This document shows positions 16,992 to 26,042 of a stretch of 64,000 bases of DNA, piece by piece. The DNA lies in NCBI RefSeq assembly GCF_017565745.1, contig NZ_JAGDYM010000004.1, positions 434,001 through 498,000 of the forward strand, in the 5' to 3' direction. The notes beneath the pieces were generated by a model. That model saw only the letters and a program-made list of their open reading frames with translations, did no database searches and was not told the DNA's origin. How positions within the stretch are numbered: the stretch's first letter is position 1; the number at the start of each line of letters is the position of its first letter. This DNA is from Leucobacter weissii (GTDB taxonomy: Bacteria; Actinomycetota; Actinomycetes; Actinomycetales; Microbacteriaceae). Both the position numbers and the translations under genes were made by a program.

Positions 16992-19900
16992 TCAGCGGAA
17001 GTCGCGCGAGGAGATGCCGGTGGGCGCCGCGAGCGGCTCGAAGTGCTCCGCGATCACGTTGACGACTCCTTCCGGCGAGCGTTCGAGGATCCCGCGCACC
17101 ATGAGCGCGGGGGCGGAACGGGCGACGATCCGATAGCGCGCCCAGACGTCGCGCCAGGTGACGACGTTGACGCTCCCCGCCTCGTCCTCCAGCGTGACGA
17201 AGACGATGCCGCTCGCGGTGCCCGGGCGCTGCCGGTGCGTGACGAGCCCGGCGACCTCCACGAGGCCGCCCGGCGCTGCGCGCCGCACCCGGTCGGAGCG
17301 GACGGTCCCGCGCGCGTCGAGCGCGTCGCGCATGAGCGCGAGCGGGTGCGCGCCGAAGGGGATCCCCGTCATCCAGAGATCCAAGTCGGTCTGCTCGGCC
17401 GCGCTCAGCAGGGGCAGCAGCGGAGGTTGCACGTGCACGGCGATGCCGGGCAGGAAGCGCTCGCGATTGTCGGCGGCCGGGCCGGCGGACCAGAGCGCTT
17501 CGCGGCGGCCGAGGCCGAGGCCGTCGCAGGCGCCCGCGGCCGCCAGCGCCTCGATCCGGGCGCGATCCAGATCGGCGCGGCGGGCGAGGTCGGCGAGGTC
17601 GGAGAACGGCCCGCCCCGTGTCCGCGCTGCCGCGATGCGCGCGGCGACCGCGGCTTCGATGCCGCGCACGCCGGTGAGCCCCAGGCGGACCGCGAAGGCG
17701 CCGTCCCTGCGGTGCGCGCCGCTCGTGTCGGGGGAGCCGGGGGCGAACGCTCCGGTCGGGGGCTGCTGCGGATCGAGGCAGGCGTCGAGCCCGGGGGATC
17801 CGGTCGTCGCGGCGGGACTCTCCCCGGCGTCCTCCGCCGGTTCGAGCTCGGCGTGGACGCGGGGGCGCTGCACATCGGGCGGCAGCACCCGCACCCCGTG
17901 GCGCCGCGCGTCCTCGACGAGCTCGCGGGGCGAGTAGAAGCCCATCGGCTGCGATTGCAGCAGGCCGGTGAGGAAGGCCGCCGGGTAGTGCAGCTTGAAC
18001 CAGGCGCTGACGTAGACGAGCAGGGCGAAGCTGATCGAGTGGCTCTCGGCGAAGCCGAAATCCGCGAAGGATCTGATCTGCTCGTAGAGACGGTCCGCCT
18101 CGTCGCCCTCGATCCCGTTCTCCTTCATGCCTGCGAAGAGCGTCGCCTTGAGGCTGTCGATGCGCTCCTCGCCGCGCTTCGACCCCATGGCGCGGCGCAG
18201 CAGATCGGCGTCCTCCGCCGAGCAGCCGCCCACTGCGGTGGCCATCTGCATGAGCTGCTCCTGGAAGATGGGCACCCCGAGGGTGCGCTCGAGCACCGGC
18301 TCGAGCGTCGGATGCGGGTAGGCGATCGGCTCCTGCCCGCTCCTGCGCCGCAGATACGGGTGCACCGCCCCGCCCTGGATGGGGCCGGGGCGGATGAGCG
18401 CGATCTCGATCACGAGGTCGTAGAACTCGCGGGGCCGCAGCCGGGGCAGCGTGTTCAGCTGTGCGCGGCTCTCCAGCTGGAACACGCCGATCGCGTCCGC
18501 GCGGCAGAGCAGATCGTAGACGCCCGGCTCCTCCCGCGGGATCGTGGCGAGCGTCCACTTCTCGCCGGTGCCCGCCGCGACGAGATCCATCGTCTTCTGC
18601 AGCGCGCTGAGCATGCCGAGACCCAGCAGGTCGAACTTGACGAGGCCCATCGTCTCGCAGCTGTCCTTGTCCCACTGCAGCACGGTCCGGTCCTCCATCC
18701 GGGCGTGCTCGATCGGACAGACCTCGCCGACGGGCCGCTCCGTCAGCACCATGCCGCCGGAGTGGATCCCGAGGTGCCGCGGGGCGCCCAGGAATTGCCG
18801 GGCGAGCTGCTGCACGGGGAGGGGCACCGGGCTGTCGGGATCGTCCACGGCGCTCCAGCGCTCCATCGCCTTGGTCCAGGCGCGCTGCTGGCCCGGGCTG
18901 TAGCCCAGCGCCTTCGCGGCGTCGCGGATCGCGGCCTTCGGGCGGTAGCTGATGACGTTCGCCACCTGGGCGGCGTTGCGGCGCCCGTAGGTCTCGTAGA
19001 CGTACTGGATGATCTGCTCGCGCCGCTCCGAGTCGAAGTCGACGTCGATGTCGGGCTCCTCGTCGCGCAGGCTCGATAGGAAGCGCTCGAAGGGGAGATT
19101 GTAGAAGATGGCGTCGACCTCGGTGATGCGCAGCACGTAGCACACCGCCGAGTTGGCGGCGGAGCCGCGGCCCTGGCAGAGGATCCCGCGCTCGCGCGCC
19201 TCGCGCACCAGGTCGTGCACGATGAGGAAGTAGCCGGGGAAGTCCTTCTGCTCGATCACGGCGAGCTCGCGCTCGAGTCGCTCCCGCGCGTGCTCGGGGA
19301 GCGGCGATCCGTAGCGGTATTCGGCGCCGTCCCGCACGAGCCGCCGCAGCCAGCTCATCTGCGTGTGGCCCTCGGGCACCTCGAGCTTCGGGAGACGCGG
19401 GCGCGCTGCTCGGAGGGGGAAGGCGAGTTCTCGGGCGAGGGGCACGGTGCGGGCGATGGCATCGGGATGCTGCGCGAAGCGGCGGAGCATCGCGTCGCCG
19501 CTGCGCAGGTGCGCCATCCCGCTCGCCGGCAGATACGGATCCAGCTCGTCGAGGCTGCGCCTGGCCCGCACCGCGGCCATGGCCTCGGCGAGCGCCGCCT
19601 CGGGCCGCGTGGCGTAGTGCGCGTTGCCCGTGACGATCGTGGGCAGGCGGAACTCGTCGGCGAGCGCCGCGAGGCGGGTGTTCCGGGAACTGTCCTCGGG
19701 ATGGCCGTGATCGGTGAGCTCGACGTGCACGCGGTCGACGCCGAAGAGCGCGGTGAGCCGATCCAGTTCCCGTCGCGCTGCGGCCTCGCCGTCGCTGCGG
19801 TTGCCCGCCCCGTCGAGCGCACGGCGCACGGCGCCTTTGCGGCAGCCGGTGAGGATCGCCCACTCGCCGCCGCTCGCCGCCGAGAGCGCCTCGAGATTGT

Positions 19901-20495
19901 AGCTCGGGCGCCCCTTCTCGCCCCCGTTCAGCTGCGCCTCGGTGATCGCGGCGGCGAGCCGATGGTATCCTTCTGCGCCGCGGGCGAGCACGAGCAGGTG
20001 CGTGCCTGCCGGGTCGGCCGCTCCCAGCTGCGGGGCGTCGAGGCCGAGGGAGAGCTCGGCGCCGTAGACGGTGAGCAGCGCGGGCTTGCGCTCGGAGAGC
20101 GGCCTCCGCTCGCGTTCGGCCTCTTCCGCTTCCTTCCTCGCCCGCGTCTCCGCTGCCTCGGCGGCTTCGGCGAAGCGGGCCGCGCCGGCGAAGCCGTCGT
20201 GGTCGGTGAGCGCGAGCCCGACGAGCCCCAGCCGCGTCGCTTCGGCGACCAGCTGCTCGGGGGAGGAGGCGCCGTCGAGGAAGCTGTAGTGGGAGTGGGC
20301 GTGCAGCTCGGCGTAGGGCATGATCGGTGCCCGCGTGACGGGTTCCGCGCTCGGCGCCGTTTCCGCCGGCGCCGTGACGTCTGGTGCGGTGGTCTCTCCT
20401 GCGGCGGCGCCGCGCTCTTCGGCCTCGGTGGCGCCGCGCCCGGAGAGCCGCCGTTCGAATTCGCGCCACGGAATGGGCGTGTTGTTCCATCTCAT
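16992..20495 (-). CDS. dnaE2: Error-prone DNA polymerase III alpha subunit (DnaE2/ImuC)
   Basis: 1167 residues. A PHP domain (from about 63, ELHAHSHYSFLDGAS, ALTDHDGFAG) is followed by the polymerase palm, with the catalytic PDIDVDFDSERR near residue 480, fingers (RPGPIQGGAVHPYLRRR), a helix-hairpin-helix region and a C-terminal OB fold (VEVAGLVTHRQRPGTASG). Length and OB domain fit DnaE2 rather than the replicative DnaE1. In Mycobacterium it extends mutagenic lesion bypass with ImuA' and ImuB. Residues 30-60 are an Ala/Pro/Thr linker not typical of the family. It starts 14 bases after imuB stops, in one operon. Confidence 0.95.
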   Translation of the reverse strand: MRWNNTPIPWREFERRLSGRGATEAEERGAAAGETTAPDVTAPAETAPSAEPVTRAPIMPYAELHAHSHYSFLDGASSPEQLVAEATRLGLVGLALTDHDGFAGAARFAEAAEAAETRARKEAEEAERERRPLSERKPALLTVYGAELSLGLDAPQLGAADPAGTHLLVLARGAEGYHRLAAAITEAQLNGGEKGRPSYNLEALSAASGGEWAILTGCRKGAVRRALDGAGNRSDGEAAARRELDRLTALFGVDRVHVELTDHGHPEDSSRNTRLAALADEFRLPTIVTGNAHYATRPEAALAEAMAAVRARRSLDELDPYLPASGMAHLRSGDAMLRRFAQHPDAIARTVPLARELAFPLRAARPRLPKLEVPEGHTQMSWLRRLVRDGAEYRYGSPLPEHARERLERELAVIEQKDFPGYFLIVHDLVREARERGILCQGRGSAANSAVCYVLRITEVDAIFYNLPFERFLSSLRDEEPDIDVDFDSERREQIIQYVYETYGRRNAAQVANVISYRPKAAIRDAAKALGYSPGQQRAWTKAMERWSAVDDPDSPVPLPVQQLARQFLGAPRHLGIHSGGMVLTERPVGEVCPIEHARMEDRTVLQWDKDSCETMGLVKFDLLGLGMLSALQKTMDLVAAGTGEKWTLATIPREEPGVYDLLCRADAIGVFQLESRAQLNTLPRLRPREFYDLVIEIALIRPGPIQGGAVHPYLRRRSGQEPIAYPHPTLEPVLERTLGVPIFQEQLMQMATAVGGCSAEDADLLRRAMGSKRGEERIDSLKATLFAGMKENGIEGDEADRLYEQIRSFADFGFAESHSISFALLVYVSAWFKLHYPAAFLTGLLQSQPMGFYSPRELVEDARRHGVRVLPPDVQRPRVHAELEPAEDAGESPAATTGSPGLDACLDPQQPPTGAFAPGSPDTSGAHRRDGAFAVRLGLTGVRGIEAAVAARIAAARTRGGPFSDLADLARRADLDRARIEALAAAGACDGLGLGRREALWSAGPAADNRERFLPGIAVHVQPPLLPLLSAAEQTDLDLWMTGIPFGAHPLALMRDALDARGTVRSDRVRRAAPGGLVEVAGLVTHRQRPGTASGIVFVTLEDEAGSVNVVTWRDVWARYRIVARSAPALMVRGILERSPEGVVNVIAEHFEPLAAPTGISSRDFR

Positions 20496-20509
20496 CCGAT
20501 AGCCCCGGC

Positions 20510-22201
20510 TCAGTCGTAACGGCCCTCGGCGAACCAGCGATCCGCCTCGTGGAACAGCAGCCAGGCCTCACTGCTCTCGAGCTGCACCTGCAGCCTGAAC
20601 CGCGGCGGCGTGCCGGCCCACGCGCGCTCCCGGACGGCCCAGGGCAGCGACCAGGCGCGCACCGCTCGGGCCGACGAGTCCCGCTCCGGCCGGAAACGAG
20701 CCGGATCGGCGGCGAGCAGGTCGTCCTCGTCGATGCGCACGCGCTGCCCGGCCCCGTCGAGCAGTTCGACCGGAAGCGGTTTCGCGAAGACCCGAATGGG
20801 TGCGGGTGCGGGGACCGCTCCCGGCCAGGGCCCCGGAGCGCGCGCGTGCGCCGCCCGTCGGGCGCCGCGCCGCGAGGTTCCCGCCGTGGTGCCCCAGGGG
20901 ACGAAGCGCTGCCGATCGGCGAGCAGCCGCCCGCCGACGAGTTGCATCGTGCCGACTGCGGCGTGCCCCAGCCGCCCCTGCGCTCGGCTGAGATGATGAT
21001 GCACGCGCTCGTCCGGGCCGCTGTCCCAGAGCCCGGGTTCGTGCGCGGAGGCGCGGTCCGCGTGCGCCGGCGCGAGGCGCACGCGGGTGATCCCCGCTCC
21101 GCCGCGTTCGACGTCGCGCGGCATGGCGTCGGCCTGCCAGCGGATCCGGTTCACCGCGTCGGCCGCCGTGAAGTGGCGGGGGTGGAACCAGACGTGTTCG
21201 TAGCGCGCATCGGTGTCGTCGGTGAGCTCGATCCGGAGCGCGGTGCTGACGAGGCGCGCATCGGCCAGACCGTCGATGAACTCCTCTGCGAGCGATACGC
21301 AGGCGAAGGCGAGCTGCTCGGAGCCGTCGATCGGAGGTTCGAAGGCGAGTTCGCTCGCGAACTCGCGCGCCGGGGCGCGCGGCAGGATCTCCGGACGGTG
21401 GGGCGCCCCGAGGCCCGTGGCCCGGCGGTGCGCGGCGACTCCCTCAGCGCCGAAGCGCTCTCGGATCGCCGCTTCGGGCAGCGCCGCCAGCGCGCCGAGC
21501 GTGCGGATGCCGAGACCGTGCAGCACGGCGGCGAGATCGTGCCCCGCCGCGCGGTCGACCGGAAGGGGGCCGAGGAATGCGGCCGATCCGCCGGCGCGTG
21601 CGATGCGCACGCCCGGCCGCGGATTCTCGAGGCCCGGAGCGCCCGGCTCTGCACGGGCGGCCTGCTCGGCGGCGAAGCGACCGTCCGCGATCCCGATCGT
21701 CGCCTCGTGGAAGCCGAGACGCTCGGCGAGGCCGAGGATCGCGCCCGCAGCCGTGGCCTCATCGCCGTAGTAGCGCGCCGGGCCTCGCGCGCGCATCGCG
21801 CAGAGGCCGGGGCGGAGCGGTTCGAGGTGGGGGACGAGACGTTCGAGCGCGGCGAGCACGGGGGCGAAGCGGTGTTCGTCGACCGCGGGATCGTGGGGGT
21901 GGGTGGCGAGGCTCGGGCAGCGGCTCTGCGCCTCGCGCAGTCGCAGTCCGATGCGCACCCCTTCGACGCGTGCCGCTTCGTTGCAGGCGGCCACGCGATG
22001 GTCGGCGATCAGGGCGATGGGGGCGGGGCGCTGTTGTCTCGCTGCGGTGCCGTCGCTCGGCGCGCGGTCGGCGGCCGCGCGATCGGTCGACACGCCATCG
22101 GTCGCAGCCCGTTCGATGAGGTGCGCGTGCACCGGCCAGTCGGGGATCCTGAGCACCACGATGCGTTCGGCGGCGTGGTTCGCGGCGGCGGTTCGGCTCA
22201 C
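20510..22201 (-). CDS. imuB: ImuB, catalytically dead Y-family polymerase-like protein
   Basis: About 563 residues. The GTG at 22201-22199 overlaps the imuA' stop as GTGA. The Y-family fold is recognisable, but the acidic residues of active polymerases are missing: the DxD region reads LRIPDWPVHAH and the SxDE region reads GPARYYGDEA. EPGLWDSG (about 400) is a plausible degenerate clamp-binding motif by position. In Mycobacterium ImuB is the hub joining DnaE2, ImuA' and the beta clamp. The open frame runs back to 22906 in the shadow of imuA'; that part is not family-like. Confidence 0.9.
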   Translation of the reverse strand: MSRTAAANHAAERIVVLRIPDWPVHAHLIERAATDGVSTDRAAADRAPSDGTAARQQRPAPIALIADHRVAACNEAARVEGVRIGLRLREAQSRCPSLATHPHDPAVDEHRFAPVLAALERLVPHLEPLRPGLCAMRARGPARYYGDEATAAGAILGLAERLGFHEATIGIADGRFAAEQAARAEPGAPGLENPRPGVRIARAGGSAAFLGPLPVDRAAGHDLAAVLHGLGIRTLGALAALPEAAIRERFGAEGVAAHRRATGLGAPHRPEILPRAPAREFASELAFEPPIDGSEQLAFACVSLAEEFIDGLADARLVSTALRIELTDDTDARYEHVWFHPRHFTAADAVNRIRWQADAMPRDVERGGAGITRVRLAPAHADRASAHEPGLWDSGPDERVHHHLSRAQGRLGHAAVGTMQLVGGRLLADRQRFVPWGTTAGTSRRGARRAAHARAPGPWPGAVPAPAPIRVFAKPLPVELLDGAGQRVRIDEDDLLAADPARFRPERDSSARAVRAWSLPWAVRERAWAGTPPRFRLQVQLESSEAWLLFHEADRWFAEGRYD

Positions 22202-22899
22202 CGCGCGACTGTCTCTCGTGCTCCGGGCCGGGCCCCGCCCCGCCTGCCGTCTGCGTCTCGGGCGGGGAGCGCGATGGTGCGGGCGGGCTCGCGGAGAGCG
22301 CCGCCGACCAGCCGCACGGTATGGTGCCCGGTGCCGCGACGATCCTGCGAACGCACGGTCAGCTGCCGCGCTTCGAGGATCCCCGTGCCCTGCCCGAGCC
22401 CGCTCCAGCTCGAGGCGGTGACATGCAGCGTGCTCTCGGCGCGGGGCCACTCGCCCGTGACGACGAGAGCGGATCCGTGCTCGCGCAGCCGGGCGGACAC
22501 GCGCTCGCCCTCCCCCGGGGAGACGCGGCCGGAGTGCTGCAGCGCGACGATCGTGAAGGCCTCGCTGAGGAGGCCCGCGAGACCGACCCCGTGGTCGCCG
22601 GGCTGCGGAACGAGCACGCAGCGATCGAGGGCGAGACCCAGGCCCGCCGCGGCCTCGGCGCCGAAATCCGGGTAGCCGATCAGCGCGCACCACAGGCCCG
22701 AGGCCGATGCCTCGGCGAGAAGCGCGAGGGCGAGCGTGTGCGAGCCCCGCACGGAGTACGAGGCGCCTCGTCGCAGGGCGCCGCCGGGGAGCAGCGGAGC
22801 GAGGCCGCGCTCGGTCGGCAGGGCGCGCTCGTCGAGGCGCGTCGGCTGCATCTCGGCGATGCGCCGGCGCAGTGCGGTGATGGTCGCGCCCGTTCCCAT
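22198..22899 (-). CDS. imuA: ImuA'-like RecA-fold protein of the mutasome
   Basis: About 233 residues from the ATG at 22899. The fold follows the ImuA'/SulA-like class: GLAPLLPGGALRRG, then a degenerate Walker-A position (VRGSHTLALAL), GYPDFGAEAAAGLGLALDR, LVPQPGD and LVVTGEWP. It is first of three genes (imuA'-imuB-dnaE2) expressed from a LexA-controlled promoter. The upstream open frame would cross the operator, so the ATG seven bases after the LexA box is used. An AATAAT hexamer six bases before the ATG predicts a leaderless SOS transcript. Confidence 0.85.
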   Translation of the reverse strand: MGTGATITALRRRIAEMQPTRLDERALPTERGLAPLLPGGALRRGASYSVRGSHTLALALLAEASASGLWCALIGYPDFGAEAAAGLGLALDRCVLVPQPGDHGVGLAGLLSEAFTIVALQHSGRVSPGEGERVSARLREHGSALVVTGEWPRAESTLHVTASSWSGLGQGTGILEARQLTVRSQDRRGTGHHTVRLVGGALREPARTIALPARDADGRRGGARPGARETVAR

Positions 22900-22906
22900 G
22901 CACCAA

Positions 22907-22930
22907 TTATTCGAAGATATGTTCGAATAA
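22907..22930 (-). promoter_or_regulatory. LexA (SOS) box over the imuA' promoter
   Basis: A 24-base palindrome with nine-base arms (TTATTCGAA and TTCGAATAA) around GATATG. The core TCGAAGATATGTTCGA (22911-22926) differs from the actinobacterial consensus TCGAAC-N4-GTTCGA at one base. The -10-like AATAAT on the reverse strand (22911-22906) lies in the proximal arm, so bound LexA would block polymerase directly. It controls the imuA'-imuB-dnaE2 operon. Confidence 0.85.
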
Positions 22931-23225
22931 GTCAAGTCGATGCGTTGCGCTGTGATGGGGCGACGAGAAGCACCCTCCGCGACGAGAATGGTGCTCCACT
23001 CCCGTTGCGGAGCATGCCCCTCGTCGTGGAACGCCATTGTCGTGGTGAAGGCGCGACTGCCGATAGTGTGTGCTGGCATCGGGAGTCGGGGGCCAAGGGA
23101 ATTTGGTGCCTACGAAAGTTTTTCCAAGAAGTTTGTGACGACCCGCCTCGCTTGCGCAACTGAAGTAGTGAGAGCGCTCACTGTTCGTGCTCCGCTCTCT
23201 CCGAAGAGAAAGCAGAAACAAGGTC
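22931..23225. other. Intergenic region upstream of the secreted DUF3238-like gene
   Basis: Just under 300 bases without a supported gene, visibly lower in G+C than its surroundings. It holds the divergent promoter for the gene at 23226, including an A/T-rich stretch near 23110-23130 (AAAGTTTTTCC). An inverted repeat at 23167-23182 (AGTGAG, AGCG, CTCACT) contains the core GAGCGCTC typical of LacI/GalR-family operators. No LacI-type regulator is encoded in the window. Confidence 0.4.
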
Positions 23226-24527
23226 ATGCAGAATCGTAACCATACGAAACGCCACCGGACGCTGCTCGGCACCGGAGCAATGGCCGTATTGCTTGCATCG
23301 CTGATCAGTGGATTGCCCGCAACCGCGCAGGAAAGTCCGTTTGGGGCGGATGCTCGTGTCAGCGTTACTGACTCTGACGCCGGATTGCCCGCTGCGGTTG
23401 CCGTGGTGAATGAGGCGGCTGAGGCCGAAGACGAGAACTACGAGCTCGTCTCGGTGGGCGCCCAGTCGACCGAGGGCTTCTCAGCGGTCTTGCAAGACGG
23501 CCGACATGTGGCGGTGAATGACATGCTCATGGCCTCGGACAATGAGGGTCTTGAAGAGGATGAGGCGATCTCCGTGGCATCATCCGAGCACGTGGAGTTG
23601 ATCTGGCCTGATGTGAACGCGGAGGAGGTGACCATCTACCGTGATGGCGTGAGCATCCATGAGATCGCTCATCCCTCTGCCGACGCCGCTATCTCGTACC
23701 TGGATGAGGAGGTTCGGGAGGGCAGCGAGTATTTCTACGAGGTGCACACCACTTCGAGGGTTCCGGAGGATCAGTGGGGAGAGTTCCTCACCGATGAGGA
23801 GATCGCCGCGGTACAAGAGGGCGAAGTCCCGGAGCCGACCTCCGGCAACATCTACGCACTGAACGTGCTCACCCCGATGTCTGACACGGTAGGCGCGGCG
23901 GATGCTGTAGTGCTCGCCGCGGCGAAGGCACTGCCGAGCAAGACCACGTTCCGATACCGCACCTTCATCCAGGAGGCATGGGTGGACGCACCGCCAGTCG
24001 TTTGCACTCCGCCGTCAACCAATTCCTTTCGTTTCAAAGGTGACAACCGAGGCTATGCGGCGGACAGTGGAACGTACCGGACCCATGCGGCGGCGTTCAT
24101 GAACTGGAAGGACAAGAAACTCACCTTCAACAAAAAGGTCGGCACCACGACCAGGCAGGAGAAGGTAAACGGCACATGGAAGAACACGGAGAAGAAGACG
24201 GCGAGCGCAGATGGTATCGTCTTGACGAGTCGGGGGATCAGTAGCTCTATCGCGACATTCAAGATGCGCAAAACGGTGAGGATTCCGTTCTGCAATGCGG
24301 CGTTAACTGCGCCGATAGGCGTCGAGCTGGTGATCAAAGTCTCGCGGTCTGGTTCGTATGTCATCTCGAATGGTTTGCGAAGGCCGGTCCCACGGCATGA
24401 GGCGTATCTGCGGAACGACGGAAAGAGCTGGACGCCGATTTTGAGACTGAGAAACGAGGGTTTCTCCTGCATAGCAGGTATCCCCGTATGCGGTTTTGAG
24501 ACGATCAATAAGAAGGGGACATTTTGA
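23226..24527 (+). CDS. Secreted protein with Fn3-like and DUF3238-like regions
   Basis: About 433 residues from the ATG at 23226. A clear signal peptide (KRHRTLLGTGAMAVLLASL, cleavage after PATAQ) opens it. Residues about 115-180 (VELIWPDVNAEEVTIYRDG through YFYEVHT) look like a fibronectin-type-III fold. The C-terminal part (about 240-433) has FRYRTFI, GDNRGYAADSGTYRTHAAAF and four cysteines, resembling DUF3238 secreted proteins of Gram-positive bacteria; this match is from memory of the motif. The function is unknown. Base composition is about 55% G+C in places, well below its neighbours. The start overlaps an upstream in-frame GTG at 23187 that would spoil the signal peptide. Confidence 0.65.
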   Translation: MQNRNHTKRHRTLLGTGAMAVLLASLISGLPATAQESPFGADARVSVTDSDAGLPAAVAVVNEAAEAEDENYELVSVGAQSTEGFSAVLQDGRHVAVNDMLMASDNEGLEEDEAISVASSEHVELIWPDVNAEEVTIYRDGVSIHEIAHPSADAAISYLDEEVREGSEYFYEVHTTSRVPEDQWGEFLTDEEIAAVQEGEVPEPTSGNIYALNVLTPMSDTVGAADAVVLAAAKALPSKTTFRYRTFIQEAWVDAPPVVCTPPSTNSFRFKGDNRGYAADSGTYRTHAAAFMNWKDKKLTFNKKVGTTTRQEKVNGTWKNTEKKTASADGIVLTSRGISSSIATFKMRKTVRIPFCNAALTAPIGVELVIKVSRSGSYVISNGLRRPVPRHEAYLRNDGKSWTPILRLRNEGFSCIAGIPVCGFETINKKGTF

Positions 24528-25075
24528 GTGTGGGCGAAAGAAATGACGGCGGCGCGCGAATGTCGATCCGACGCGCGCTGATGAGGTCGTTGGTGGTCGC
24601 GTTGCTCGCGTCATTCGCGGGAAACTTTGCCGCGGCCCTGTCGGTCGGGATCGTCAATGTGAGCAACGGCCTCGAAGGGGGAATGCTCTGGGGGCTGGTG
24701 CTGTTGTTACTGCCCGTCGCAAACGTCATCCTCTACCCTGTGGATCTGCTCCCGTACGCGTTGTTCTTTTGCGCGTATTGGCTCCTCCTGGTGCGTCAGT
24801 GCACTGGTGTGCAACCGCTCCGACATGCGGTATATGTCGCGCTGCTCGCGGTGGCCGCTTTCGGTGTGTCCTGGCCAGTGGTCGCGTTCGCCTTCCCGCC
24901 GCCAAATCTTGGCCTGCATGTCACCTCGCTCTGGTTTGAGATGCCGTGGCTCGTGATCCCCGTGTTCGTGGTGACGGCCGCGCTGCTGAGCCTCTGGTTC
25001 GAGCGAAGAGCACGGGCGAGGCTGAGTGCCGGCGCGCAGGCCCAAGAACCGCTCAGCGGCCGGGCCAAAGTCTGA
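24524..25075 (+). CDS. Small membrane protein coupled to the secreted DUF3238-like protein
   Basis: 183 residues from TTG 24524 (or 181 from GTG 24530, or 171 from ATG 24560). AAGGGGA at 24513-24519 suits either early start. Four hydrophobic helices and a basic C-terminal tail. It overlaps the preceding stop codon, so translation is probably coupled. No family was recognised. Pairing with a secreted protein on a low-G+C segment suggests a partner, exporter or self-protection role (speculative). Confidence 0.6.
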   Translation: MSVGERNDGGARMSIRRALMRSLVVALLASFAGNFAAALSVGIVNVSNGLEGGMLWGLVLLLLPVANVILYPVDLLPYALFFCAYWLLLVRQCTGVQPLRHAVYVALLAVAAFGVSWPVVAFAFPPPNLGLHVTSLWFEMPWLVIPVFVVTAALLSLWFERRARARLSAGAQAQEPLSGRAKV

Positions 25076-25113
25076 CGCCTGGCTGCGGCGGTGGCGTCAG
25101 ACTTTGGCCCGGC
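25059..25113 (+). terminator. 21-bp terminator hairpin containing the stop codon
   Basis: A perfect 21-bp stem (25059-25079 with 25093-25113) around a 13-base loop. The TGA of the preceding gene (25073-25075) lies inside the left arm, so the gene ends within its own terminator. Confidence 0.75.
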
Positions 25114-25182
25114 GTTACGGCTCCCGGATCTTGAGACCCGGGGACGGGGCGCGGATCGTCGGGACCGCGTAGGATGGAGGCG

Positions 25183-25506
25183 ATGAACGAAGACGACCTC
25201 GACGATTACGAGCGCGAAGCGGAACTCTCGCTGTTCCGCGAGTACCGCGACATCGTCGGCCAATTCCGATATGTCGTGGAGACCGAGCGCCGGTTCTACC
25301 TGGCCAACGAGGTCGAGTTGCAGCGGCAGGATGCCGGCAGCGATTTCTACTTCGAGCTGGCCATGAACGACGTCTGGGTGTGGGACGTCTACCGGGCCGA
25401 CCGCTTCGTGAAGTCGGTGCGCGTGCTCACCTTCAAGGATGTGAACGTCGAGGAGCTTTCGGCCCGCGAGTTCAAGCTGCCGGAGGAACTCTCCATCGAC
25501 GAGTAG
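25183..25506 (+). CDS. DUF2469 family protein
   Basis: 107 residues, strongly acidic, starting MNEDDLDDYEREAELSLF at the ATG at 25183 (GGATGGAGG upstream). REYRDIVGQFRYVVETERR and YFELAMNDVWVWDVYR are family hallmarks of this small actinobacterial protein (Rv2901c type). Its function is unknown. It begins the conserved block leading to yraN-comM-dprA. Confidence 0.92.
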   Translation: MNEDDLDDYEREAELSLFREYRDIVGQFRYVVETERRFYLANEVELQRQDAGSDFYFELAMNDVWVWDVYRADRFVKSVRVLTFKDVNVEELSAREFKLPEELSIDE

Positions 25507-25625
25507 CCTGCGGGCGGGCGCCTTTCGCCCTCCACAGGTGAGCCGGATTCGACGGATCGCCCCACTTCTCCACAGATTGAGCCGCTGCGCTCTCGCCCGT
25601 CCCGGCCTCCCGCGAAGCTGGTCGC

Positions 25626-26042
25626 ATGAACGACACAGCATCGGATCGCGCACTGTCCGTACCGCGCCCGGCCGCGCACGACGCCTCCCGCAACCGTGCG
25701 CTCGGCGCCCGCGGCGAGGCGATCGCCGCCGCCTATCTCGAGGATCGGGGCTGCCGCGTCCTCGAGCGCAACTGGCGAAACGGGGGAGCGGGGGAGCTCG
25801 ATCTGATCGTCCGCGACGGGGACGCCGTGGTCGCGGTCGAGGTGAAGACCCGGAGCGGCGTCGGGTTCGGTCATCCGCTGGAGGCGGTCACCGCGACGAA
25901 GGCCCGGCGCCTGCGCAGGCTGCTGATCGCCTGGACGAAGGAGAGGCGCCCCCGTGCCGAACGGCTGCGCATCGATGCGGTGGGCATCGTGCTGCGCGGC
26001 GGCGAGCGCCCGGACATCCATCATCTGCGAGGGATCGGATGA
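25626..26042 (+). CDS. yraN: UPF0102/YraN endonuclease-like protein
   Basis: 138 residues. The restriction-endonuclease-like core is visible: GEAIAAAYLEDRG, GELDLIVRDG and VVAVEVKTRSG (an E...D...ExK arrangement), then ATKARRLRRL. It overlaps comM by ATGA. The family is often linked to comM/dprA; its role is unproven, and nuclease activity is inferred from the fold. Confidence 0.92.
   Translation: MNDTASDRALSVPRPAAHDASRNRALGARGEAIAAAYLEDRGCRVLERNWRNGGAGELDLIVRDGDAVVAVEVKTRSGVGFGHPLEAVTATKARRLRRLLIAWTKERRPRAERLRIDAVGIVLRGGERPDIHHLRGIG

Noticed and set aside
16945-20571. A longer reverse frame (1208 codons) overlapping dnaE2
   Set aside because: Different frame, very Arg/Ala-rich, lacking PHP and palm motifs.
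22900-23079. An N-terminal extension of ImuA' to 23079
   Set aside because: It would translate through the LexA operator; family similarity begins at the ATG at 22899.
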